Assembly: GCF_042685745.1 (NCBI RefSeq)
Contig: NZ_JBHUNT010000001.1
Coordinates: 3,658,001-3,722,000 of the forward strand
DNA from: Prauserella_A oleivorans
GTDB taxonomy: Bacteria > Actinomycetota > Actinomycetes > Mycobacteriales > Pseudonocardiaceae
DNA: 64,000 nt
Direction: 5' to 3'
This document shows, in pieces, positions 57,209 to 64,000 of the stretch. The position numbers and the translations under genes were made by a program. Numbering within the stretch: position 1 is the first letter of the stretch; every line of letters begins with the position of its first letter. The notes below the pieces were generated by a model. It was not told the DNA's origin, did no database searches, and saw only the letters and a program-made list of their open reading frames with translations.

Positions 57209-58788
57209 GGACTGTGCGAGACCGCAGCGTGGCGGTACTGGGCAACGGACCGGTGGGACAGACCACGGCGTTGCTCCTGGCTCGGTGGGGTGTACCGGTC
57301 GTGGTGCTCGACGGCAGGCCGGAACGGGACGTCGTCGGCTCCAAGGCGATCTGCCAGCAGCGGGACGTCCTGGACGTCTGGGAGGCGGTCGGTGCGGGCC
57401 GCCGCATCGCCGGCGAAGGGGTCACCTGGACCACCGCGCGGACGTTCTACCGCGACCAGGAACTGTTCTCCTACGAGCTTGGCGATCCCGGGCGGTCGGA
57501 GTTCCCCCCGTTCGTCAACATCTCCCAGGCGCGGGTGGAGGCGATTCTCGACGAGCGCATCGCGGCCGAGCCGTTGATCGACGTCCGGTGGGGCCACCAG
57601 GTGGCCGGCATCGAGCAGGACGGCGAGTCGGTGACGGTCACGTGCGACAACGGCGTGCGGGTCCGCGCCGACTACCTGGTCGCCTGCGCAGGGGCCCGCG
57701 GCGAGACGGTGCGCCGCGAGCTCGGCGTCAGCTTCGACGGACGCTCGTTCGACGACCGGTTCCTCATCTGCGACATCCGCGCCGACCTGCCGGGATGGGC
57801 GCAGGAACGCCGGTTCTACTTCGATCCGGCGTGGAACCCGGGACGGCAGGTGCTGATCCACCCGTGCCCGGGGTCGACGTTCCGCATCGACTGGCAGGTT
57901 CCGGGCGACTACGACCTCGATGCCGAGGTCCGTTCGGGCGCCCTGGACCGCAGGATCCGGGCGATCATCGGCGACGCGGATTACGAGATCGTGTGGAAAT
58001 CGGTGTACCGCTTCCATTCCCGCGTCGTCGACCGGATGCGGGTCGGTCGGGTGCTCCTGGCCGGAGACTGTGCGCACCTGGTGTCGCCGTTCGGCGCGCG
58101 GGGGCTCAACTCCGGGGTGGGCGACGCCGAGAATGCCGCGTGGAAGCTCGCGTACGTCCTCAACGGATGGGCCGGGGAGGAGCTGCTGGAGAGCTACCAC
58201 CAGGAACGGCACGCCGCCGCGCTGGAGAACATCGAGGTCACCACGGCGACGATGGACTTTCTCGTTCCGCACGACGAGGAGCAGCGCCGCACACGGGTGT
58301 GGGTGCTCTCCGGCGCGGCCACCGATCCGGCACTGCGGGCGCGGGTCGATTCGGGCAGGCTGGCGGAGCCGTTCTGGTACGTCGGCTCGCCCCTGACGAT
58401 TCCGGACGAGTCGCGTCCGTTCGGCGGGCGGCCGCCACGCGGCGGCGTACCCGCTCCGGGGCCCGGCATTCTCGTGCCGGACGTGCCGGTCGCGCTGACC
58501 GGATGCAGCCGCATTCGAGAGCTGGCCCGGGATGGCTTCCTCGTCCTCGCCACGCCGGGAGCACAGGTGCCGGACGTGGTGACGGGTGCCTCGGGGCCGG
58601 TGCGCGTGCTCCACCTGGAGGAGATCGACGTGACCGGTGTGCTCGCCGACGCCCTGGGTGCGCGCCGCGGAGAGCTGTGGGTCGTGCGGCCGGACGCCTA
58701 CGTGGCGGCGGTCGTGACGGACCCGGCGAGCCTCGACGCCGCGTTGCGGCGCGCCGTCGGCCGGACAGCGACGCCGTCGCCCGCGTAG
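57205..58788 (+). CDS. FAD-dependent aromatic hydroxylase (MhpA/PHBH-like monooxygenase)
   Basis: The 527-residue flavoprotein monooxygenase has SVAVLGNGPVGQTTALLLAR (dinucleotide loop, with the usual Gly-Ala-Gly changed to Gly-Asn-Gly). The DG motif region is ADYLVACAGARGETVRRELG, and the GD motif is RVLLAGDCAHLVSPFGARGL with NSGVGDAENAAWKLA. A thioredoxin-like C-terminal domain follows. Such enzymes hydroxylate phenolic rings with NAD(P)H and O2. It resembles 3-(3-hydroxyphenyl)propionate and resorcinol-type hydroxylases and could supply hydroxyquinol to the dioxygenase at 60412. GTG at 57205 overlaps the MBL stop; GTG at 57214 is an alternative. Confidence 0.9.
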   Translation: MRTVRDRSVAVLGNGPVGQTTALLLARWGVPVVVLDGRPERDVVGSKAICQQRDVLDVWEAVGAGRRIAGEGVTWTTARTFYRDQELFSYELGDPGRSEFPPFVNISQARVEAILDERIAAEPLIDVRWGHQVAGIEQDGESVTVTCDNGVRVRADYLVACAGARGETVRRELGVSFDGRSFDDRFLICDIRADLPGWAQERRFYFDPAWNPGRQVLIHPCPGSTFRIDWQVPGDYDLDAEVRSGALDRRIRAIIGDADYEIVWKSVYRFHSRVVDRMRVGRVLLAGDCAHLVSPFGARGLNSGVGDAENAAWKLAYVLNGWAGEELLESYHQERHAAALENIEVTTATMDFLVPHDEEQRRTRVWVLSGAATDPALRARVDSGRLAEPFWYVGSPLTIPDESRPFGGRPPRGGVPAPGPGILVPDVPVALTGCSRIRELARDGFLVLATPGAQVPDVVTGASGPVRVLHLEEIDVTGVLADALGARRGELWVVRPDAYVAAVVTDPASLDAALRRAVGRTATPSPA

Positions 58789-58888
58789 GAAGCGTCCATT
58801 CCGGACCTGACCGGGTGCGCGGCCGCCCGGTGCCGAATCGATTGCAGGAGGCCGCGAACACTGGCGCACGACGTCGTGATGTCGCATC

Positions 58889-58900
58889 ATTCTGCAGAAT
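58889..58900. promoter_or_regulatory. Perfect 12-bp palindrome upstream of the MHS transporter
   Basis: ATTCTGCAGAAT is a perfect palindrome 84 bp before the MFS start, in a 195-bp gap after the hydroxylase. Its base composition contrasts with the GC-rich flanks. It may be an operator or promoter-proximal site of a GntR/IclR-like or MarR-like regulator, unassigned. Confidence 0.4.
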
Positions 58901-58983
58901 CCCCGTGGGCCGGTACGGCCCGCGTCCCCACGGCGAGCCGGGAATCCCCTGCACGCTCGCCCCAGCCGAACAACGGAGTTCCC

Positions 58984-60342
58984 ATGTCCCGACCGGTATC
59001 CCCACCGCGCTCCCGGGAGCGCATGTCCACGGAAGAACGCAAGGTGCTGGCGAGCACCCTCGCCGGGACGTCCATCGAGTGGTACGACTTCTTCATCTAC
59101 GCCCAGGCGGCCAGCCTCGTGCTGGCGCCGCTGTTCTTCGCGCCCGTGAGCGACAGCTCGCCCGGCCTGGCGACCGTCATCTCGCTGGCCACGATCGGCA
59201 TCAGCTTCCTGTTCCGCCCGCTCGGCGCCATCATCGCGGGCCGGTACGGCGACAAGCTGGGCCGCAAGAAGATGCTCGTGCTCACGCTCGTGACGATGGG
59301 CGCGGCCACCGCGATGATCGGCCTGCTGCCGACCTACGCCGACATCGGGATCGCGGCGCCGATCATTCTCATGGTGCTGCGCATCCTGCAGGGCTTCTCG
59401 GCGGGCGGGGAGTGGGGCGGTGCCGCCCTGATGTCCGTCGAGCATGCGCCGCTGCACCGGCGCGGGCTGTTCGGTGCGTACCCGCAGATCGGCGTGCCGA
59501 TCGGGCTGATCCTCGCCACGACCGTGCTGTGGCTGCTGAGCACGCTCACCACCCCGGCTCAGTTCGAGGCGTGGGGCTGGCGGATCCCGTTCCTGTTCTC
59601 CGTCGTGCTGGTCGGCGTCGGGTACGTCATTCGCCGTGCCGTCGAGGAGAGCCCGGTCTTCAAGGAGATGCTGGAGCGCAAGAAGCAGTCCTCGGCGCCG
59701 CTGCGTGACCTGTTCCGGCGGAACTGGAAGGAGGTCGTCCTCACGGCACTGATCTTCATCGCCAACAACGCCGCCGGGTACCTGGTCATCGCCTACTTCA
59801 TCGCCTACGGCACCACGACGCTCGACCTGCCCCGCTCGTCGGTGCTGCTCGCCACCGTCGTCGCCTCGGCAGGGTGGCTGATCTCCACCTTGTACGGCGG
59901 CGCACTGTCCGATCGCATCGGTCGCGTTCGGACATTCCAGATCGGCTACGCGTTCATGTTCGTGTGGATGTTGCCGCTGTTCCTGCTCGTCGACACGGCG
60001 GACATCCTGCTGTTCGGTGGCGCCCTCTTCGTGCTGGGACTCGGCCTGGGGCTCTCCTACGGCCCGATGTCGGCGTTGTACGCGGAGATGTTCCCCGTCA
60101 ACGTGCGCTACTCCGGTGTGTCCATCGGCTACGCGCTCGGCGCCATTCTCGGCGGCGCGTTCGCCCCGACCATCGCCGAGCTGCTGATGCAGAACACCGG
60201 TTGGTCCGGCTCGGTCGGCATCTACATCATGGTGCTCGCCGTGATCTCCTTCGCCGCCGTCACCGCGGTGAAGGAGACCAAGGGCGCCGACCTCGGTGTC
60301 GCGAGCGTGGCCGGCCCGGCCACCGAACGGACCGGGGTCTGA
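58984..60342 (+). CDS. MHS-family MFS transporter (aromatic acid/metabolite:H+ symporter type)
   Basis: The 452-residue carrier has twelve hydrophobic spans. LAGTSIEWYDFFIYAQAASL is the MHS start signature, and FRPLGAIIAGRYGDKLGRKK the MFS loop 2-3 motif. QGFSAGGEWGGAALMSVEHA and GPMSALYAEMFPVNVRYSGV are also typical. It imports aromatic or related organic acids with protons. It lies in the aromatic cluster after the hydroxylase and is convergent with the hydroxyquinol dioxygenase. ATG at 58984 has GGAG about seven bases upstream. Confidence 0.92.
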   Translation: MSRPVSPPRSRERMSTEERKVLASTLAGTSIEWYDFFIYAQAASLVLAPLFFAPVSDSSPGLATVISLATIGISFLFRPLGAIIAGRYGDKLGRKKMLVLTLVTMGAATAMIGLLPTYADIGIAAPIILMVLRILQGFSAGGEWGGAALMSVEHAPLHRRGLFGAYPQIGVPIGLILATTVLWLLSTLTTPAQFEAWGWRIPFLFSVVLVGVGYVIRRAVEESPVFKEMLERKKQSSAPLRDLFRRNWKEVVLTALIFIANNAAGYLVIAYFIAYGTTTLDLPRSSVLLATVVASAGWLISTLYGGALSDRIGRVRTFQIGYAFMFVWMLPLFLLVDTADILLFGGALFVLGLGLGLSYGPMSALYAEMFPVNVRYSGVSIGYALGAILGGAFAPTIAELLMQNTGWSGSVGIYIMVLAVISFAAVTAVKETKGADLGVASVAGPATERTGV

Positions 60343-60358
60343 CGGAGCACTCTCGCGC

Positions 60359-60426
60359 GGGGGCGGCCCGGCCGGTGCCGGTCCGCCCCCGGTCGCGGGG
60401 TGCCACCGGGCTCACGCCGTGGCACC
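60359..60426. terminator. Two GC hairpins between convergent MHS transporter and dioxygenase genes
   Basis: GGGGGCGG (60359-60366) pairs with CCGCCCCC (60383-60390). Then GGTGCCAC (60399-60406) pairs with GTGGCACC (60419-60426), with the dioxygenase stop codon (60412-60414, minus strand) in its loop. The second arrangement repeats the stop-in-loop pattern seen at 3796-3831. Likely a bidirectional terminator. Confidence 0.72.
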
Positions 60427-61320
60427 GGCACCCTCGGGCGGCAGGACGATGTCGAAGGTGACCTCGCTCCACGGTCCCCCGACCTGCCGGCCGTCCGGCG
60501 TGGGGGAGCCGGCCGGATGCCGTACGAAGCGCTGGACCAGCGAGTCCTTGACTCCGAACACGGCGTCGGAGCCCAGCAGCTCGTCGCCCTCGACGAAGAT
60601 GTGCGTGACCAGCCGCCGGTAGCCCGGGGCGGTCACCATGAAATGCAGATGTGCGGCACGCATGGGGGAGCGGCCGACGGCCTCCAGCAGTTCACCGACC
60701 GGGCCGTCGTGCGGGATCGGGTACGGCGTGGGTGTCACGCCCCAGAACCGATATCGGCCGTCGTCGTCGCTGAACAGGTGCGCGCGGCCGGCGGTGCGAC
60801 CGTCGTCGTACTGCACGTCGTAGAAGCCGTCGTCGTCGGCCTCCCACACCTCCAGCCGGGCACCCGGGATGGGCAGGCCATCGGTGCCGCGCACGGTTCC
60901 GGTGACCCAGCACGGCTCGCCGGACGCGCCCTGCGCGATGTCGCCTCCGAGCGGAACCTCGGGCGAGTCCTCCACGAAGAACGGGCCGAACACGGTGGCT
61001 TCCGTGGCATCACCCTCCGCGGGGTGGTTGACGCCGATGGTCTGCATCGACAGGCCGAGCACATCGGAGAGCAGGATGAACTCCTGGCGGGTGTCGGTGG
61101 TGATGTCACCGCAGCGGCGCAGGAACGCGATCGCCGTCTCCCACTCCTGCTCGGTCAGCCGCACCTCGCGGATGAAGGCGTGCAGGTGCCGGGTGAGGGC
61201 CTGCAGCAGTTCCTTCAGCCGCGGATCCGGCGCGTTGTCGAAGCTCGCCTGCACCTGCTGGACGAGGCGTTCCTCGCGGGCTTCCTGCTCACTGTGCTGC
61301 GGCGGGACGGCGGCGGTCAT
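60412..61320 (-). CDS. Hydroxyquinol 1,2-dioxygenase-type intradiol dioxygenase
   Basis: The 302-residue Fe(III) enzyme has the four iron ligands at the expected places: Tyr167 (DGFYDVQ), Tyr200 (TPTPYPIP), His224 and His226 (RAAHLHF). In the Nocardioides hydroxyquinol dioxygenase they are Tyr164, Tyr197, His221 and His223, a constant offset of three. An N-terminal helical dimerisation domain and FLRRCGDITTDTRQEFILLS match the family. It would cleave 1,2,4-trihydroxybenzene to maleylacetate; catechol activity is an alternative. ATG at 61320 has GGGAG upstream; an in-frame GTG-type extension further upstream is less likely. Confidence 0.93.
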   Translation of the reverse strand: MTAAVPPQHSEQEAREERLVQQVQASFDNAPDPRLKELLQALTRHLHAFIREVRLTEQEWETAIAFLRRCGDITTDTRQEFILLSDVLGLSMQTIGVNHPAEGDATEATVFGPFFVEDSPEVPLGGDIAQGASGEPCWVTGTVRGTDGLPIPGARLEVWEADDDGFYDVQYDDGRTAGRAHLFSDDDGRYRFWGVTPTPYPIPHDGPVGELLEAVGRSPMRAAHLHFMVTAPGYRRLVTHIFVEGDELLGSDAVFGVKDSLVQRFVRHPAGSPTPDGRQVGGPWSEVTFDIVLPPEGAGATA

Positions 61321-61551
61321 GGTGGTGTGCTCCCTTCTCACGGCCGCTGGCGGCGCGACGTCGTCGGTGAACATACCGGCCGGATGGTCGGTGCAACGGC
61401 ACGCGCGCAGGCTATGTGCCCGCCTGCGCCCGTGCCGATCGGCTCGGTGGGCGCGTCGACGTCGACAGCCGCCGTCCGGATCCGCCGGCGCCGCGATGCG
61501 GCTCGGCCGGCACCGATGCGCGGCGCGTCGCCGCATTGGGGTCGTGGGGAC

Positions 61552-62532
61552 TCACCGGGCCCCGGCCAGCGCCTGCTTGCGGAACTCGGCCGGCGTGCAG
61601 CCCGTCTCGCGCTTGAACACCTGGCCGAAGTGCGAGGCGCCGGGGAACCCCCACCGGGCTCCGATCGCGGCGGCCGGCACGTCCGCCAGCGCGGGGTCGG
61701 CCAGGTCGAGTCGGCACCGCTCGAGGCGCCGCTCGCGGATGGACCGGGCCACCGTGGTTCCCGTCCGTTCGAACAGTGCGTGCAAGGCACGCGGCGAGAT
61801 GAAGTGCGCGGCGGCGATGCGGCCGGGGTCCAGGGCGGGATCGGCCAGGTGGGCGTCGATGTAGTCGAGGACCCGGTCCAGGAGCGCCTCGTGCCGGGGC
61901 CGGGCCGGGAGCCGGTGCCCGAGCTCGCCGCGGAGCATCGTGCCGACGAGGGTCAGGAGCGACCGGACAGTGGTCCGCCCGTGCACGCCCAGCGACTCGA
62001 GGTTGCGGTTGACGCTCAGCACGGTGCTCCACACGGTGTCGGTGAGACCCGGCGCGCACGCGAACGGCCGCGCCGTGATGTCGGCGAGCGGATCGTCCTG
62101 GCGGGTGGTGATCGCCCTCTTCGGAAACCGGATGCATGTGGAACGGTAGCCGTCACCCACGGTCAGTGCCGCGGGCTTGCCGGAGTCGTAGAGCGCGAAC
62201 AGGCCGGGCTTGAGCACGGCGACGCGATCGTCCTGGGCGATGCGGACCTCGCCGGCGAGCTGCAGGGTCATCACGTAGAACCCGGCGTCGCCGTCGCGGA
62301 TGGAGCTGGGGCCGCGGTAGGCCGCGTGCCGTCCGGAGGACATGTCGATGAAACTGACGCCGTGCAGCGATCGGTCCCGGACGGTGCCGGCGAAGCGCTC
62401 GGGCCGGTCACAGTCGAACTCGAAGCTCAGCACGCTGCGCCGGACGGCGTCCGCCCAGGACGTGAACGTGATGGGACGCGGCGCCACGCCGGCGGTGGCG
62501 AACTCGTCCGTCAGCGACGCAAGTGACGTCAT
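61552..62532 (-). CDS. AraC family transcriptional regulator
   Basis: The 326-residue protein has an AraC_binding_2-type sensor (SVLSFEFDCDRPERFAGTVR, GFYVMTLQLAGEVRIAQDDR). The C-terminal helix-turn-helix pair has PGRIAAAHFISPRALHALFE with RTGTTVARSIRERRLERCRL, and FPGASHFGQVFKRETGCTPA. The regulator is divergent from the VOC dioxygenase at 62727 and close to the intradiol dioxygenase, so it probably controls these aromatic genes. ATG at 62532 is preferred because GGAG sits six bases upstream; the first ATG at 62538 is too close to it. Confidence 0.91.
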   Translation of the reverse strand: MTSLASLTDEFATAGVAPRPITFTSWADAVRRSVLSFEFDCDRPERFAGTVRDRSLHGVSFIDMSSGRHAAYRGPSSIRDGDAGFYVMTLQLAGEVRIAQDDRVAVLKPGLFALYDSGKPAALTVGDGYRSTCIRFPKRAITTRQDDPLADITARPFACAPGLTDTVWSTVLSVNRNLESLGVHGRTTVRSLLTLVGTMLRGELGHRLPARPRHEALLDRVLDYIDAHLADPALDPGRIAAAHFISPRALHALFERTGTTVARSIRERRLERCRLDLADPALADVPAAAIGARWGFPGASHFGQVFKRETGCTPAEFRKQALAGAR

Positions 62533-62602
62533 CGTCATCTCCACGGCTCGCGAACTGCGCGTCGTTTTCCACACGGTACCGAGCGCGCCCACCGGAACCG
62601 TG

Positions 62603-62618
62603 AGTGATGTGGGTCACA
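62603..62618. promoter_or_regulatory. CRP/GlxR-like site GTGA-N6-TCAC in the AraC/VOC divergent promoter
   Basis: The 16-bp AGTGATGTGGGTCACA contains GTGA and TCAC half-sites separated by six bases, the CRP/GlxR pattern (consensus TGTGA-N6-TCACA), with an additional inner ATGTG/CACAT symmetry (62607-62619). It lies between the AraC gene and the VOC gene, where carbon catabolite control of aromatic genes by a cAMP receptor protein would make sense. Confidence 0.5.
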
Positions 62619-62726
62619 TTCGGGTGTGCGCGGACGCGACATCGGCGTGCGCTCTCGTGCCACACGCGGGCGCGCGGTATTCCTACAGTTCGCGTCATCG
62701 GATACCTCAGTGTGGAGGAGACATCC

Positions 62727-63680
62727 ATGACCTACGTGCACGGTTCGCACCACGTGACACTCTCCGTGGCGGACGCTCAGGAAGACGTCGACTTCCACGT
62801 CAAGATCCTCGGTATGCGCTTCATCAAGCGCACGGTGCTGTTCGACGGCTCGCTGCCGATCTACCACCTGTACTACTCCAACGCCGCGGGCGACCCCTCC
62901 AGCGTCGTGACGACCTTCCCGTGGGCCCAGGCCGGCTTCTACGGAAAGCGGGGAACCAATCAGGCACGCGAAGTGCTGCTGTCCATTCCGGACCACTCGC
63001 TCGACTACTGGCACGGCAGGCTGACCCAGCACGGCATCGAGGTCGCCAACGTCGAACGGTTCGGCAAGCGCAGGCTCGCGTTCCGGCACCCATCGGGGAT
63101 CGAGTACGTGTTCGTCGGCAACAGCGGCGACGAACGGGTGGGCCACACCGGCTACGGCGTGCCGCAGGAGCACGCGATCCACGGCATCCACGGCGTCGGC
63201 GTGCACATGACCACACCCGACCGCATGGTGGAGTTCGCGGACGAGTCGTTCTTCGCCCAGGACGGACTTGCCGAGGAGGGCGACGTCATCGGGCTGCAGA
63301 TCGGCGACGCCAAGCACGGCAACCACCTCGAGATCACCGTCAACCGGACCGACGATCAGGGCACCTGGGGCTACGGCGCCGGCACATACCACCACTTCGC
63401 CTGGAACCTGGACACCCTGGAGAACCAGGACGCGGTGAAGTTCGAGATCGAGGGCCGCGGCTACACCGACATCTCCGAACTCAAGGACCGCAAGTACTTC
63501 AAGAGTGTCTACGTGCGCACGCCGAGCGGCGCGCTGTTCGAGCTCGCCGTGACCCACGCCGACGGCGGCTGGACCTGTGACGAGTCACCGCACGAGCTGG
63601 GCACCCGGTTCCAGCTCCCGGAACAGTTCGAGCATCGCCGGGAGGAGCTGTTGCGGCAGCTGGAGCCGATCGACATCTGA
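62727..63680 (+). CDS. VOC-family ring-cleaving dioxygenase (PcpA/LinE-like hydroquinone dioxygenase candidate)
   Basis: A 317-residue two-module vicinal-oxygen-chelate protein. Likely Fe(II) ligands are His9 (GSHHVTLSV), His223 (GTYHHFAWNL) and Glu272 (ALFELAVTH). They correspond to His11, His227 and Glu276 of PcpA with a constant small offset. PcpA/LinE enzymes cleave hydroquinones and chlorohydroquinones. The neighbouring hydroxyquinol dioxygenase and flavin hydroxylase support a hydroquinone or hydroxyquinol substrate. ATG at 62727 has GTGGAGGAG upstream. The next gene starts 27 bp after the stop. Confidence 0.87.
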   Translation: MTYVHGSHHVTLSVADAQEDVDFHVKILGMRFIKRTVLFDGSLPIYHLYYSNAAGDPSSVVTTFPWAQAGFYGKRGTNQAREVLLSIPDHSLDYWHGRLTQHGIEVANVERFGKRRLAFRHPSGIEYVFVGNSGDERVGHTGYGVPQEHAIHGIHGVGVHMTTPDRMVEFADESFFAQDGLAEEGDVIGLQIGDAKHGNHLEITVNRTDDQGTWGYGAGTYHHFAWNLDTLENQDAVKFEIEGRGYTDISELKDRKYFKSVYVRTPSGALFELAVTHADGGWTCDESPHELGTRFQLPEQFEHRREELLRQLEPIDI

Positions 63681-63707
63681 CGGGCCGGAACCGACGAGGT
63701 GGGTGAC

Positions 63708-64000
63708 ATGGCAGCACCGCACGTGGCCGGCGGCCACGAGATCACCGTCCGGCGTGGACAGTTCTGGGTCCCGGGTGAGCGCGTGAGCACCGAGCACGGC
63801 ACCGTGCAGCGGGCTCCGCTGTTCGTTCAGTGGGAGGCGCCGCCGGGGCCGGCACATCCCGTACCGCTCGTGCTCGTGCACGGCGGCGGCGGGCAGGGCA
63901 CCGACTGGACCGGGACACCCGACGGCAGGCCGGGCTGGGCGACGCGGTTCGTGGAGGCGGGCTTCGCGGTCTACGTGGTCGACCGCTGCGGGCACGGCCG
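63708..64000 (+). CDS. Alpha/beta hydrolase (3' end beyond window)
   Basis: The first 97 residues are visible. VPLVLVHGGGGQGTDWTGTP supplies the oxyanion-hole HGGGG loop, and GFAVYVVDRCGHGR is the second strand. The nucleophile elbow and catalytic His lie outside the window. A GAGGTG about nine bases before ATG 63708 is the ribosome site. It follows the VOC dioxygenase by 27 bp and so probably hydrolyses the ring-cleavage product or an aromatic ester. Substrate unknown. Confidence 0.85.
   Translation, partial: MAAPHVAGGHEITVRRGQFWVPGERVSTEHGTVQRAPLFVQWEAPPGPAHPVPLVLVHGGGGQGTDWTGTPDGRPGWATRFVEAGFAVYVVDRCGHG

Noticed and set aside
1..64000. CRISPR arrays, insertion sequences, prophage genes, rRNA operons
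   Set aside because: No regularly spaced repeats, transposase motifs, phage structural genes or rRNA sequence were seen.

Overview
This is about 64 kb of very GC-rich DNA from an actinomycete. It is probably of the order Pseudonocardiales, Amycolatopsis-like; that is an inference from an Lsr2 gene at the left edge, GTG starts, AGGAGG ribosome sites, a DUF3040 protein, a LAxTG-type sortase substrate and a guaiacol demethylase that reads like the Amycolatopsis GcoA/GcoB pair. No insertion sequence, phage gene or CRISPR array was seen.

Layout. 0-8.4 kb: lsr2, a MOSC protein, an FMN reductase with a DrrAB-type ABC exporter, a large AAA/TPR ATPase and an M20 peptidase. 8.45 kb: tRNA-Leu(GAG) with its terminator. 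8.8-19.4 kb: a catabolic island. A six-gene minus-strand operon (SDR, HyuA, HyuB, 81-residue zinc ribbon, TetR, acyl-CoA ligase) faces a Baeyer-Villiger monooxygenase translationally coupled to an unknown protein. Two copies of a palindromic element lie in the divergent promoter. 19.4-23.1 kb: a decayed zone with remains of an SDR, an XRE/MmyB regulator and a tartrate-dehydrogenase-like enzyme, flanking an intact zinc alcohol dehydrogenase, then mntP. 23.6-33.0 kb: a complete pqqABCDE set (pqqA only 31 codons), a PQQ alcohol dehydrogenase with the lanthanide-type Asp-x-Asp pair, a cupredoxin-like companion, katG and a GAF-LytTR regulator. 33.2-41 kb: housekeeping genes, a purine-type deaminase/permease/PucR group and a wall-anchored GH25 lysozyme. 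41.3-44.6 kb: gcoB-gcoA with a divergent AraC regulator (guaiacol O-demethylation). 45.6-51.5 kb: choline-to-betaine genes (TetR, betB, permease, betA). 51.6-55.3 kb: small stress and membrane proteins. 55.5-64 kb: an aromatic-ring pathway (MarR, MBL protein, flavin hydroxylase, MHS transporter, hydroxyquinol 1,2-dioxygenase, AraC, PcpA/LinE-like VOC dioxygenase, truncated alpha/beta hydrolase).

How it fits together. The window is rich in catabolism of lignin-type aromatics, ketones and alcohols. Guaiacol is demethylated by GcoAB, and hydroxylated rings are opened by the two dioxygenases at the right end. The PQQ block makes the cofactor next to the alcohol dehydrogenase that needs it. The most novel candidate is the 10.4-19.4 kb island: alcohol oxidation (SDR), a HyuA/HyuB enzyme that could be an ATP-dependent ketone carboxylase with a zinc-ribbon subunit, and CoA activation of the product (ligase), with a Baeyer-Villiger branch opposite. 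Its gene order recalls the acetophenone carboxylase/benzoylacetate-CoA ligase logic, but a lactam- or hydantoin-hydrolysing role cannot be excluded.
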